Positions 43,283-50,470 of a stretch of DNA of 64,000 nt are shown here, in pieces. Under the pieces are notes generated by a model. The model searched no databases and had not been told where the DNA came from. It saw only the letters and a program-made list of their open reading frames with translations. The DNA is from Paucibacter sp. Y2R2-4 (GTDB taxonomy: Bacteria > Pseudomonadota > Gammaproteobacteria > Burkholderiales > Burkholderiaceae_C): assembly GCF_025717535.1 (NCBI RefSeq), contig NZ_JAJIRO010000006.1, forward strand, positions 1-64,000, read 5' to 3'. Each line of letters begins with the position of its first letter. Position 1 is the stretch's first letter. A program made the position numbers and the translations under genes.

Positions 43283-44494
43283 TTAGCCTTCCAGGCCCGG
43301 TTCGGCTTGCAGGCGGCCAAAGCCGCCGCGCTTGGCCTCGTAAAGCGCCGTCTCGGCGCGGCGCATCAAGTCGTCGATATTGCGATCGCCATGGCGCAGC
43401 TTGGCCCAGCCGGCGCTGAAGTTCAGTGCGAAACCCAACTCCGCCGGCGCCCGCAGTGCCAGCGCTTCTCGCATGCGCAGGTCCATGGCCTGCGGCCCTT
43501 CCGCCTCACAGCGGGCCATCAGCAAGCCGAATTGCTCCCGGTTGACTCGCCCCGCCAGATCGCCCAATCGCATCTGCGCTTGGACGCAGCTGGCAAACAG
43601 GGCGGTGGCGCGCTCTGCGGCTTGCGGTCCATGCTCGTGAGTGATGGTCTTGATGTCATCGATTTCGAGCAGCAGCATGGCCAGCGCCTCTTGGTGGCGC
43701 CGCGCCATCGAGATCATGTCCACCGAGCGTGCCGAAAAGGCGCGGCTGTCGGGCAGGCCGGTCAAACCATCGGTCTGCGCCAGGCGGGCCAGTTCTGATT
43801 CGGTCTCGGCGCGCCAGGCCAACACCAGGGCCAAGACAGCCAGGCTCAGGCCCCAGTAGGCGGCCAGGCCGAGGGCGGTGTTGATGGCATCGTCTGACAG
43901 CAAGCTGGGCAAGTCTTTGGCATAAGCGCCCCAGACGCCGCGCAGCAGGCAGGCCAGCAGCGCCGGCAAAATAGCCAGCAGCAACATCAGCCGCCAATGG
44001 CGGTTGTCGACGCCCGGCACGGTGTTGGGCAAGGCTTCTGAGAGTGCTCGCGGCGCAGCCTCCGGCTTGGGCGACGCCATCAGGCCAATCGCCAACATAC
44101 CCAGTTGCAAAGCCAACCAGAACTGCGCCCAGGCGACGCGAAAACTCGCATCCTCAAACTGCAGACCGTAGACCAACGGCATCAGGGCCGGCGCCAACAG
44201 GGCCAAAGCGCGGCCGGGCCTGGGCTTCAGCCACAGACGCAAGCTCCACCACAAGGCGCTGAGGCTGGCGCTGAAGGCCAGCATGGCCAGGGTTTGCCAC
44301 AACCTGGCGCTGCCGGAGCCTGCCGTCGCCAAGGCCAACCAGCCCAGCGCTTGCAAGCCCATGAAGGCCTGCGCCCAGCGCGTCGCCGGGCTGGGGCGCA
44401 AGCCCATCAGCAAGAGCATGAGCAGGCTGGACGAGAGCGTCTGCACCAGCAGCAGATTGAACAGGGTCGGGTTGTCGAAGTGCATATTGGCCAT
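43283..44494 (-). CDS. membrane GGDEF protein with degenerate active site
   Basis: This 403-residue product has about seven TM segments (residues 12-230) and a C-terminal GGDEF-fold domain (about 240-400). The catalytic GG(D/E)EF is replaced by NREQF (GRVNREQFGLL), so cyclase activity is unlikely. An RxxD motif (RLGD) is retained exactly five residues before it, as at an I-site, so the domain may bind c-di-GMP as a receptor. The start codon overlaps the left copy of the 14-bp direct repeat of the mobile element. The ancestral upstream neighbour was amn. Confidence 0.85.
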   Translation of the reverse strand: MANMHFDNPTLFNLLLVQTLSSSLLMLLLMGLRPSPATRWAQAFMGLQALGWLALATAGSGSARLWQTLAMLAFSASLSALWWSLRLWLKPRPGRALALLAPALMPLVYGLQFEDASFRVAWAQFWLALQLGMLAIGLMASPKPEAAPRALSEALPNTVPGVDNRHWRLMLLLAILPALLACLLRGVWGAYAKDLPSLLSDDAINTALGLAAYWGLSLAVLALVLAWRAETESELARLAQTDGLTGLPDSRAFSARSVDMISMARRHQEALAMLLLEIDDIKTITHEHGPQAAERATALFASCVQAQMRLGDLAGRVNREQFGLLMARCEAEGPQAMDLRMREALALRAPAELGFALNFSAGWAKLRHGDRNIDDLMRRAETALYEAKRGGFGRLQAEPGLEG

Positions 44495-44506
44495 TCTCTA
44501 CCGGAA
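44493..44506. repeat. attL, 14-bp direct repeat
   Basis: ATTCTCTACCGGAA, exactly matching 50456-50469. It contains AT of the start codon and the putative ribosome-binding segment (GGTAGAGA on the minus strand) of the GGDEF-fold gene. Confidence 0.85.
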
Positions 44507-44792
44507 TAAGTGCAGCGGCGCTTTGATCCGATGGAATCGTGGTTCTTTGTTCTTGCTGCCCTATTTACCCCAGTCTTTGCCCCAGTCAAAGGCGACGGCT
44601 AGGACTACGTAATGGGCAGTGCGTAGGGCCACTCTACCTGACCATGAGATGACTTGGGGCGGCTACACATGGTTGCCGCCAGAGGTATACCGGTCTGGGC
44701 GTGTCGAGGCGGTCGGCTCAAAGTCACCCCCCATCACACAACCAATGAGGAACCAAGTGATTCATCAGCTAGATAACGGAAATGCAGGCGCC
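44507..44792. other. left-end non-coding region of the element (286 bp)
   Basis: No convincing gene here. It contains short repeats around CCCCAGTC (44569-44587) and CTTTG/CAAAG half-sites; integrase arm or regulator sites are plausible but not demonstrated. Confidence 0.35.
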
Positions 44793-45059
44793 ATGAAGAC
44801 ACGCGCCCCAAGCTTGAGCCGTCCCGCTCGCAAGAGCCCCCGTCAAAGAGCCCAGCCGGTAGATTTGCTTGACTCTGACTTTGCATTGCTCGGTATGGCT
44901 TCGGTGGTCGAGTTCACCGGCTTTTCACGGGCGACCATTTACAGGTACATCAAGGAGGGTCAATTTCCCTCCCCCTGCAAGATCGGTCAATGGGCTTCGC
45001 GCTGGAAGGCTGGAGAAGTTCGCGCATGGCTTGAGGCTCAGAAAGGCGGTGCGCAATGA
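44793..45059 (+). CDS. AlpA-family excisionase/regulator
   Basis: The product has 88 residues from the ATG at 44793 (GCAGG about 4-8 nt upstream). Upstream in-frame ATGs at 44745 and 44619 exist but have no ribosome site. The AlpA-type MerR-like HTH is clear: LLGMASVVEFTGFSRATIYRYIKEGQFPSPCKIG, then SRWKAGEVRAWLEA. AlpA proteins control integrase genes and excision in P4-type elements. It overlaps the next gene by ATGA. Confidence 0.88.
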   Translation: MKTRAPSLSRPARKSPRQRAQPVDLLDSDFALLGMASVVEFTGFSRATIYRYIKEGQFPSPCKIGQWASRWKAGEVRAWLEAQKGGAQ

Positions 45060-45478
45060 GCCGGCGCAGCGGAGGCGTCAAGCGAGTCTCGGCCATGCGT
45101 GACTCTCGCGCCAAGATGGTTGCCCGCCAGCGTCGAAAAGAGCAAAGCCAGCCGGCGCCAGTTATAGCGACAGCGCCAGAGCGGATCGCTTTTCTGCACA
45201 GGCTGTATGACCGCCTTCCAGGGGTCGAACTAGAAACGCAAGAGCAGCGCCTATTGCTGGCGCTGATGGCCGGGCCATTGACCACAAGAGAGGCCTACAA
45301 GCATCTGGACATGGCCGATGTAACCGCAAGGGTGAGAAACCTACGCAAACAGGGGTACCAAATCGAAACCACCTGGGTTCGGCAGTATGGGGATCGGGGC
45401 GCGTTGCATCGCTTCGGCCAATACTCCCTGACGGTGGCGGCCGATGAAATGCCAGGGGGCGAGAAGGGGGCGCCGTGA
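45056..45478 (+). CDS. winged-helix DNA-binding protein
   Basis: The 140-residue product has a basic N-terminus (about 1-35) and a winged-helix domain (about 55-130): TQEQRLLLALMAGPLTTREAYKHLDMADVTARVRNLRKQGYQIETTWV, typical of the HTH_39 group found on phages and elements. It overlaps the AlpA gene (ATGA) and the relaxase gene (GTGA), so the three form one translationally linked unit. Possible roles are regulating mobilization or binding repeat sites; not demonstrated. Confidence 0.75.
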   Translation: MSRRSGGVKRVSAMRDSRAKMVARQRRKEQSQPAPVIATAPERIAFLHRLYDRLPGVELETQEQRLLLALMAGPLTTREAYKHLDMADVTARVRNLRKQGYQIETTWVRQYGDRGALHRFGQYSLTVAADEMPGGEKGAP

Positions 45479-47076
45479 AGGGAGGCAAGGCAAGGGCCAA
45501 GGGCGCGGGGGGTGTTGAGTGTTTCCTCAATATCTACAAACTCAACTCCAAGAAAAAGGGGCCAAGGGCTATCTTCAAGGCGGCGCAGCATAACCTTCGC
45601 TCAAACCCTGCCGAGTACGGGAGGCGGGGGAACATTGATCCGGATCGCATTTGTTTGAATGAGGTCTTGATTGGCCCTGACAAGCCAGAGGAGGTTGAAG
45701 CGCAGGCTCAGCAGAGGATGGATGAGCTAGGCATCAAGCCGCGAGCGGGCGCCGTCCTCGCCATTGAACTTTTGTTCAGTCTGCCGGCTGGGCATGGGCT
45801 GAATGACCGTGATGTGTTCATGGCCTGCGTGGAATGGGCCGGGCGTCAATTCGGCGGGCCTGAAAACATTCTCAGCGCCGTGGTGCATTTGGATGAGGCC
45901 ACGCCACATTGTCACGCTCTAATTCTCCCGATTCTTGAGGGGCGGCTAAATGCCTCTGAATTGGTGGGCTACAAAAAGGAAGTTAGCGAACGCCGGAACA
46001 ACTTTTATGAAGAGCTAGGCAAGAGCCACGGGCTGAAGAAGCCACGGAGCGAGAAGCTTTCAGGGGAGGACATTGCAAGGGGCGGCGGCCAAGTCATCGC
46101 GCACATGGAAAAAAGCGGCGATGCGGCCACCAATAGCGCAGCATGGGAGGCAATCAAGGCTGTGATTCTGCGCAACCCTCAGCCCTTCATGGAGTGTTTG
46201 GGCTTGGAGCCTCTTGCAAAGCCGAGCCGGGACTTCATCCAGATCATGACAGGGACAGGGTGCAAAACACTGGAGGACAAACAACTCTATAGAGGAAGCG
46301 AGAACATCTATAGAGGAAGCCAGAAGCTCTATAGAGAAACGAGCGAGCCATGCGTAGGGGGCGAGGAAATCTATAGAGGAGCGGGAAAAGTGCTTCCTCT
46401 ATCTTGTGTAGAGGAAGGCTTTCAATCCCTCCAATCCGGCCCCCTCCCTGAGTCGCAGCAGCGCGATGCAGAAGAGCGGCAGGCGGCTACCCAGGGGCAA
46501 GGGCTAGCCGTGCAATCGGTGGACGCTGACGGGGTGATTGAGTTCGTCGCTGCCACGGATGGCGCCGAGCCTGCCGGCAACTCTTGCGGCGCAGTGGTCA
46601 TACCAGAGCTTCAGCAGCAGGGCCAGCCTATCGGCCATGTCGTGTCGCCTGGGTCGGCATCAGGGGCAGGGCAGCTAGACGGCCAAGACCTAACGCAGAT
46701 GGTTTTTGATAGTTGCGACGAGGCTGTAGGGGCAAGACGGGCGGCGGGCAAGGTGCGGCAACTGTGGTTGTATGGCCCTTTTGAATCGGGGCTAGCTGGG
46801 TGGAGGCTGATTGACCGCCCAGCCAATCCGGCCGAAGTCGCGGATAGCCTGATCTTGGCAGCCAAGGGTGAGGGCAAGTCATGCGGCGGGCTTAGAGGGG
46901 ATGCCGCTGTTGATCGCGTTGACGATTGCCTGCAGCCCTACGAAGCTGCCCCCGGCTGCTGGCGCTACAAGCTGCTGCGCGATGTTGCCCTAGGCCCTGC
47001 CGTGGGCCTATCGAGGGAACAGCGCAGGCGGGTCATGAAGGCCTGGAAGAAGGCCGGCGCATGGGATCGGGTGTGA
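45475..47076 (+). CDS. MobV-type (Pre/Mob) relaxase
   Basis: The product has 533 residues from the GTG at 45475, overlapping the previous gene. The MobV N-terminal domain has the HNLR...GNIDPDRICLNEV segment and the metal-binding triad HLDEATPHCHALILPI (residues about 141-156), matching the H-x-D-E-x-T-P-H-x-H motif. The relaxase domain covers about 1-270. A Tyr-Arg-Gly repeat stretch (about 271-315) encoded by TCTATAGAGGAAGC DNA repeats follows. The C-terminal half is unlike known MobV proteins that I recognise and may be a fused accessory domain. It nicks oriT and pilots the element during transfer with a helper system. Confidence 0.85.
   Translation: MKGGKARAKGAGGVECFLNIYKLNSKKKGPRAIFKAAQHNLRSNPAEYGRRGNIDPDRICLNEVLIGPDKPEEVEAQAQQRMDELGIKPRAGAVLAIELLFSLPAGHGLNDRDVFMACVEWAGRQFGGPENILSAVVHLDEATPHCHALILPILEGRLNASELVGYKKEVSERRNNFYEELGKSHGLKKPRSEKLSGEDIARGGGQVIAHMEKSGDAATNSAAWEAIKAVILRNPQPFMECLGLEPLAKPSRDFIQIMTGTGCKTLEDKQLYRGSENIYRGSQKLYRETSEPCVGGEEIYRGAGKVLPLSCVEEGFQSLQSGPLPESQQRDAEERQAATQGQGLAVQSVDADGVIEFVAATDGAEPAGNSCGAVVIPELQQQGQPIGHVVSPGSASGAGQLDGQDLTQMVFDSCDEAVGARRAAGKVRQLWLYGPFESGLAGWRLIDRPANPAEVADSLILAAKGEGKSCGGLRGDAAVDRVDDCLQPYEAAPGCWRYKLLRDVALGPAVGLSREQRRRVMKAWKKAGAWDRV
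46285..46417. repeat. TCTATAGAGGAAGC-type repeats within the relaxase gene
   Basis: Four copies of TCTATAGA (core starts 46286, 46307, 46328, 46370), two inside a perfect CTCTATAGAG palindrome (46285-46294, 46327-46336), are followed by a 9-bp inverted repeat CTTCCTCTA/TAGAGGAAG (46393-46401, 46409-46417). In frame they encode a Leu/Ile-Tyr-Arg-Gly-Ser repeat. Confidence 0.7.
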
Positions 47077-47091
47077 CTAAGGCTTGGCGAT

Positions 47092-47257
47092 CAACTACGA
47101 GGCTTCCGTAGTTGTGCAGCAGCTGGGCTGACTTCTCAGCCGATCTGCCGGACAGCTACGGGCGGGGTTCAATGGGCTTGCTAAAAACTGAGCAGACCCA
47201 AGTCGCTGGAGGAAGTCTTGGCGATAGGGCGCTATAGGTCTTCCACAGTCTGTGGAA
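47092..47257. repeat. cluster of three perfect hairpins after the relaxase gene
   Basis: CAACTACG/CGTAGTTG (47092-47099, 47107-47114), GGCTGA/TCAGCC (47126-47131, 47136-47141) and TTCCACAG/CTGTGGAA (47241-47248, 47250-47257) lie in a 212-bp non-coding stretch. No T tracts are present, so the arrangement suits an oriT or protein-bound site more than a terminator. Confidence 0.5.
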
Positions 47258-47288
47258 AAGGCCGACATCAATCCAAAACTGGACAGGT

Positions 47289-47684
47289 CTACCGGGCGGA
47301 TAGAAACGGGCCGGCCACACGGCGGGCGAACCTCTCTTGCGCCTCGGGGTCGGTGTCGAGCAGCGCCAGCGACTCAATGCCCGCAAGGCTTAGGGCAGCG
47401 CTGCGGGTCAGTTCTTCGGGGCTTGGGCGCATCAGCCGCTTGGCGGCATCGGAAAGCCTCTCGGGGTGATTCGCAGCCATCCAAAGGGGGAAGGGTTCGC
47501 CCATCATCAAAAGCGCAGCCTCGGCCTTTTCGTGCCCTCTCAGGCATACACAAGGGCGCAGGTTTGCAAACCATGCATTGATAGCGGCGGTGTCGGGGCG
47601 GCTGGCCGGCTGGCCTAGTAAACGTGTCGGTGTCATGGTCTGGTCAAGTTCGGCGAGATTGCCGGCTGGCAGTCTCAGTGCCAT
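47289..47684 (-). CDS. hypothetical cargo protein of the element
   Basis: This 131-residue product is on the opposite strand to the relaxase unit. It is helical and hydrophilic with conserved-looking segments: DTAAINAWFANLRPCVCLRGHEKAEAALLMMGEPFPLWMAAN, HPERLSDAAKRLMRPS and QERFARRVAGPF. No TM, signal peptide or named family is recognised. The coding-like composition supports it; ATG at 47636 is an alternative start. Function is unknown. Confidence 0.55.
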   Translation of the reverse strand: MALRLPAGNLAELDQTMTPTRLLGQPASRPDTAAINAWFANLRPCVCLRGHEKAEAALLMMGEPFPLWMAANHPERLSDAAKRLMRPSPEELTRSAALSLAGIESLALLDTDPEAQERFARRVAGPFLSAR

Positions 47685-47817
47685 TGCCCGGCCCCAAACT
47701 TTGACCCTGTGCGGAACATGGCTACCGCGCAGATAGACGGGCGAATAGCGACATCCTAAAAGTTGGCCTTTTTTGCTAACTATTAAGATGGACGCATTTT
47801 TCTAAGGGTCAATCTTG

Positions 47818-48075
47818 ATGTCGCCTATCGGATTCGCTTTCATGAGTTTCAGCACTTGCATTGTTCCCGTTGCAATTGCCCTCTCTTCTGTATGGAAGTC
47901 GGGCTTTGGTGCCGCAGACGACATTCATGCGACTCACTCGGGGAATCGTGTTTCGTCAGAGGCGAAGGGGAAAGCAATGGTGGGCTGCAAGAAAACCAAC
48001 TGGGTTACTGGGCTGTTGCTCGCGTATCTCTCTGCGATTCACTATGTGCTCTATTGCGCGGCGATAGGCAATTGA
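47818..48075 (+). CDS. two-TM membrane protein beside the deacetylase
   Basis: This 85-residue product starts at 47818, with AAGGG about 10 nt upstream. Two hydrophobic segments (FSTCIVPVAIALSSVW, about 12-27; TGLLLAYLSAIHYVLYCAAI, about 64-83) flank a polar loop of some 35 residues with one His pair-like segment (DDIHATHSG). No family is recognised. The deacetylase starts 61 bp downstream on the same strand, so the two may be an operon and a functional pair. Confidence 0.55.
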   Translation: MSPIGFAFMSFSTCIVPVAIALSSVWKSGFGAADDIHATHSGNRVSSEAKGKAMVGCKKTNWVTGLLLAYLSAIHYVLYCAAIGN

Positions 48076-48136
48076 TTCATTCAGTCTCCAAAGCCAATGG
48101 GGCGATTCCCAAGAAATCAAACAAGAGGTGTTGCAG

Positions 48137-49006
48137 ATGATCCCAGTTTTCTATCGGCCTGAAATGTCGGCCAACACCAAGAGCTTCAGCCCCAGCAGCA
48201 ACAAGCCAGCGCTTGCCGTGGCCGATTGGATCAAGTGCGGCCTGAGCGTCGATGTCGTGAGTTTCGACCCGGCGACTGAAGAGCAGGTGAAGCGAGCACA
48301 TAGCCCAGCGTATGTTGATGGAATCATGCGCTGTGAGTTGCCCAATGGCTTTGGCAATCGAAGTCGGGAGGTTGCCGACTCGCTGCCTTACACCGTGGGC
48401 AGCATGGTCGCTGCAGCTACTCATGCGCTTGAGCATGGCGGCATTGCTTGCTCTCCGTCGAGCGGCTTCCACCATGCGAGGTATGCGGAGGCGGGGGACT
48501 ACTGCACTTTCAATGGCCTGATGGTTGCCGCGCTGGAAGTCATGGCGCAGAAGCCCGGCGCCAGGATCGCCATTGTGGATTTCGATATGCACTACGGGGA
48601 CGGAACCGACGATATCCGCAAGCGCCTGGGGCTGCAGAAAAGCATCTGCCACATCCGCGCCGGCCTTGAGGTTGACGAGGGAATGGGGCGCTATTTCATG
48701 TCTAGCATGACCGACATGCTCCTATCGACGCGGGACTACTTTGGCCGGGCGCCTGACCTTGTGCTGTACCAAGCCGGCGCCGATCAGCACATCAAAGACC
48801 CGCTTGGCGGCTTGTTGACTACCGCTGAAATGAAGCGCAGGGACGAATACGTTCTCCAGTCCTACGCACGGTGGGGTGTTCCGGTTGCGTTCAATCTGGC
48901 AGGCGGCTACCAGACGGACGAGGCCGGAACAATCGAGCCAGTGCTGAAGTTGCACCGGCAAACTATGGAAGAAGCCACCAGGGCGCAAGGCTTCTATAGG
49001 CAATAG
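48137..49006 (+). CDS. histone-deacetylase-fold metal-dependent deacylase
   Basis: The product has 289 residues from the ATG at 48137, with AGAGG about 8 nt upstream. It has the arginase-deacetylase fold with all catalytic residues present: His112-His113 (SSGFHHARYAEAG), zinc ligands Asp150 and His152 (VDFDMHYGDGT), Asp216 (YQAGADQHIKDPLGG) and catalytic Tyr258 (LAGGYQ). It should remove acyl groups from lysines, polyamines or small amides. The HHA segment resembles class I more than the PPGHHA acetoin-type proteins. No acetyltransferase gene lies on the element. It is cargo of a mobile element; the substrate is unknown. Confidence 0.88.
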   Translation: MIPVFYRPEMSANTKSFSPSSNKPALAVADWIKCGLSVDVVSFDPATEEQVKRAHSPAYVDGIMRCELPNGFGNRSREVADSLPYTVGSMVAAATHALEHGGIACSPSSGFHHARYAEAGDYCTFNGLMVAALEVMAQKPGARIAIVDFDMHYGDGTDDIRKRLGLQKSICHIRAGLEVDEGMGRYFMSSMTDMLLSTRDYFGRAPDLVLYQAGADQHIKDPLGGLLTTAEMKRRDEYVLQSYARWGVPVAFNLAGGYQTDEAGTIEPVLKLHRQTMEEATRAQGFYRQ

Positions 49007-49018
49007 CTTGCCTGCAGC

Positions 49019-50281
49019 TTAGGCCGCTTTGAAAGGCAGCACTTGGGCGCCTGCTTTGAGCTTATCCAAATAGTCGGCCCATGCCTGCATAGCGGCCACC
49101 CGCTCAGGCATGTACTGCGCCCGGTCATAAGCTGACCCAAGAGGCCCGGCCTTTGCGTGGGCAAGTTGGGCTTCGATTGCCTCGGGGTTGATATTCAGTT
49201 GCTCAACCATCATTGTGCGGGCCATTGCACGAAAGCCGTGCGCAGTCATTTGGCTGTTCGTGTACCCCATACCTCGAAGAGCGTTGTTCATGGTCATGCG
49301 GCCCATCGACGTACCGCGCTTTAGCTTGCTTTGAAACACATACTTACCGCTGCCCGAAAGTGGCCCTAAGCCCTTCAGAATGTCTACCGCCTGGGTAGAA
49401 AGTGGAACTAGGTGGGGCCGCGTACGTTCGGCCTTCTGCTTTTTCGTCCCCTTCATGTGCTCAGGCGGGATTGAGATCATTGCCTTTTCAAGATCGACCC
49501 AAGCCCATTCCATTCCTGTGATGTTCGCCGGGCGTTGAAAGGTCAATGCCGACAGCTTCAAAGCTGCTCGGGTAAATGGATGTGCATTGCAAGCGTCAAT
49601 CTTCCGCATCAAGTCGCCGGCCTGCACTGGGTCAAGGATCGCGGCGTGGCTTTTGCCCTGATGTGATTGCAGGGCATCCTTGAGTTGGCTGGCAGGGTTA
49701 AAGGCGCATCGGTCTGTCTGCACAGCGAGGCGGAAAACTTGGTCTGCAGACTCTTTCAAGTTCTGCAAAACACTCAGATAGCCTGACTCTTCAACGGGTC
49801 TCAACACATCCAACAATAGCCGCACGTTAATGGCTGCAATAGGCATTGTTCCAAGCCGGGGGAGCAGGTACTTTTCTACAGCCTTAAGCCATTGCTTGCC
49901 ATACCTGTCGCTCCATTGGCTCGCCTTCTTTGCATGGAACTCGCGGGCGATGGCGCCGAAGGTGTTTGCGCTTCGCCGGCCGGATTCATCCTTATCAAGC
50001 TGGCGCTGCTGTATTGGGTCGGCCCCAGCTTTCAGCTTAAGCCTCTCCGAGTCACGGGCGGCTCGCGCATCTTTGAGGCTTGTTTCGACGGTTTTGCTGC
50101 CAGCCCGGCAGTAGTGGCCCAGGGCAATCACTCGCTCTTTGCCAAGCCGGGTGTAGCGATAGAACCAGCGCTTGGAGCCATTTGGCGTAGCTTCCAAGAA
50201 GAGTCCATCGGAGTCTGCAAGACGGGTCTTTGTCTTGTTTGCCGGGCATGAAAAGTTCTTTAGCTGTAGTTCGGTGAGCAT
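49019..50281 (-). CDS. P4-type tyrosine integrase
   Basis: The product has 420 residues from the ATG at 50281 (an in-frame ATG at 50311 adds 10). An N-terminal DUF4102 domain (about 1-85; LTELQLKNFSC, TRLADSDGLFLEATPNGSKRWFYRYT) precedes a SAM-like core-binding domain (about 105-205) and the catalytic domain (about 220-400). The catalytic residues are visible: Arg in FQRPANITGMEW, His and Arg in TAHGFRAMARTM, His in QLAHAKAG and Tyr in RAQYMPER. It should catalyse integration at the 14-bp att core. It is positioned at the element's right end beside attR. Confidence 0.95.
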   Translation of the reverse strand: MLTELQLKNFSCPANKTKTRLADSDGLFLEATPNGSKRWFYRYTRLGKERVIALGHYCRAGSKTVETSLKDARAARDSERLKLKAGADPIQQRQLDKDESGRRSANTFGAIAREFHAKKASQWSDRYGKQWLKAVEKYLLPRLGTMPIAAINVRLLLDVLRPVEESGYLSVLQNLKESADQVFRLAVQTDRCAFNPASQLKDALQSHQGKSHAAILDPVQAGDLMRKIDACNAHPFTRAALKLSALTFQRPANITGMEWAWVDLEKAMISIPPEHMKGTKKQKAERTRPHLVPLSTQAVDILKGLGPLSGSGKYVFQSKLKRGTSMGRMTMNNALRGMGYTNSQMTAHGFRAMARTMMVEQLNINPEAIEAQLAHAKAGPLGSAYDRAQYMPERVAAMQAWADYLDKLKAGAQVLPFKAA

Positions 50282-50455
50282 GGCAGGGCTTTGGATGGTG
50301 TGGCGGTGCATTGTGCATTACCCCAGCCGTTACCCCCGTTTTGCCATGCGTTTCGATGAGTTGTGTTGCGCTGGCTTGATCCGGGTTTAATTTGTAAGTC
50401 GTTGATTTGTATGGGTTTGCTGCTCTTGTTGAGTTGATGTAAGCCGCCTTTGTGG
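50282..50455. other. right-end non-coding region of the element
   Basis: 174 bp without a gene between the integrase start and attR. It contains a repeated TTACCCC segment (50317 and 50332 area) that could be arm-type integrase sites; this is not demonstrated. Confidence 0.3.
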
Positions 50456-50469
50456 ATTCTCTACCGGAA
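50456..50469. repeat. attR, 14-bp direct repeat
   Basis: ATTCTCTACCGGAA, identical to 44493-44506. It lies one base from the stop codon of amn (50471-50473). Confidence 0.85.
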
Positions 50470-50470
50470 G

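Larger units (their letters stand above)
44493..50469. mobile_element. integrative mobilizable element (about 5.96 kb)
   Basis: The element is bounded by a perfect 14-bp direct repeat. It holds a tyrosine integrase at the right end, an AlpA-like regulator, a winged-helix protein, a MobV relaxase, hairpin-rich non-coding DNA, a hypothetical gene, a two-TM protein and a deacetylase-fold enzyme. No replication initiator or conjugative T4SS genes are seen, so it is probably mobilized in trans. Deleting it and one repeat would rejoin amn to the GGDEF-fold gene with 13 bp between them. Confidence 0.85.

Noticed and set aside
46285-46417. The repeats as a CRISPR array
   Set aside because: The units are short, palindromic, irregularly spaced and in frame within a coding gene, with no spacers or cas genes.
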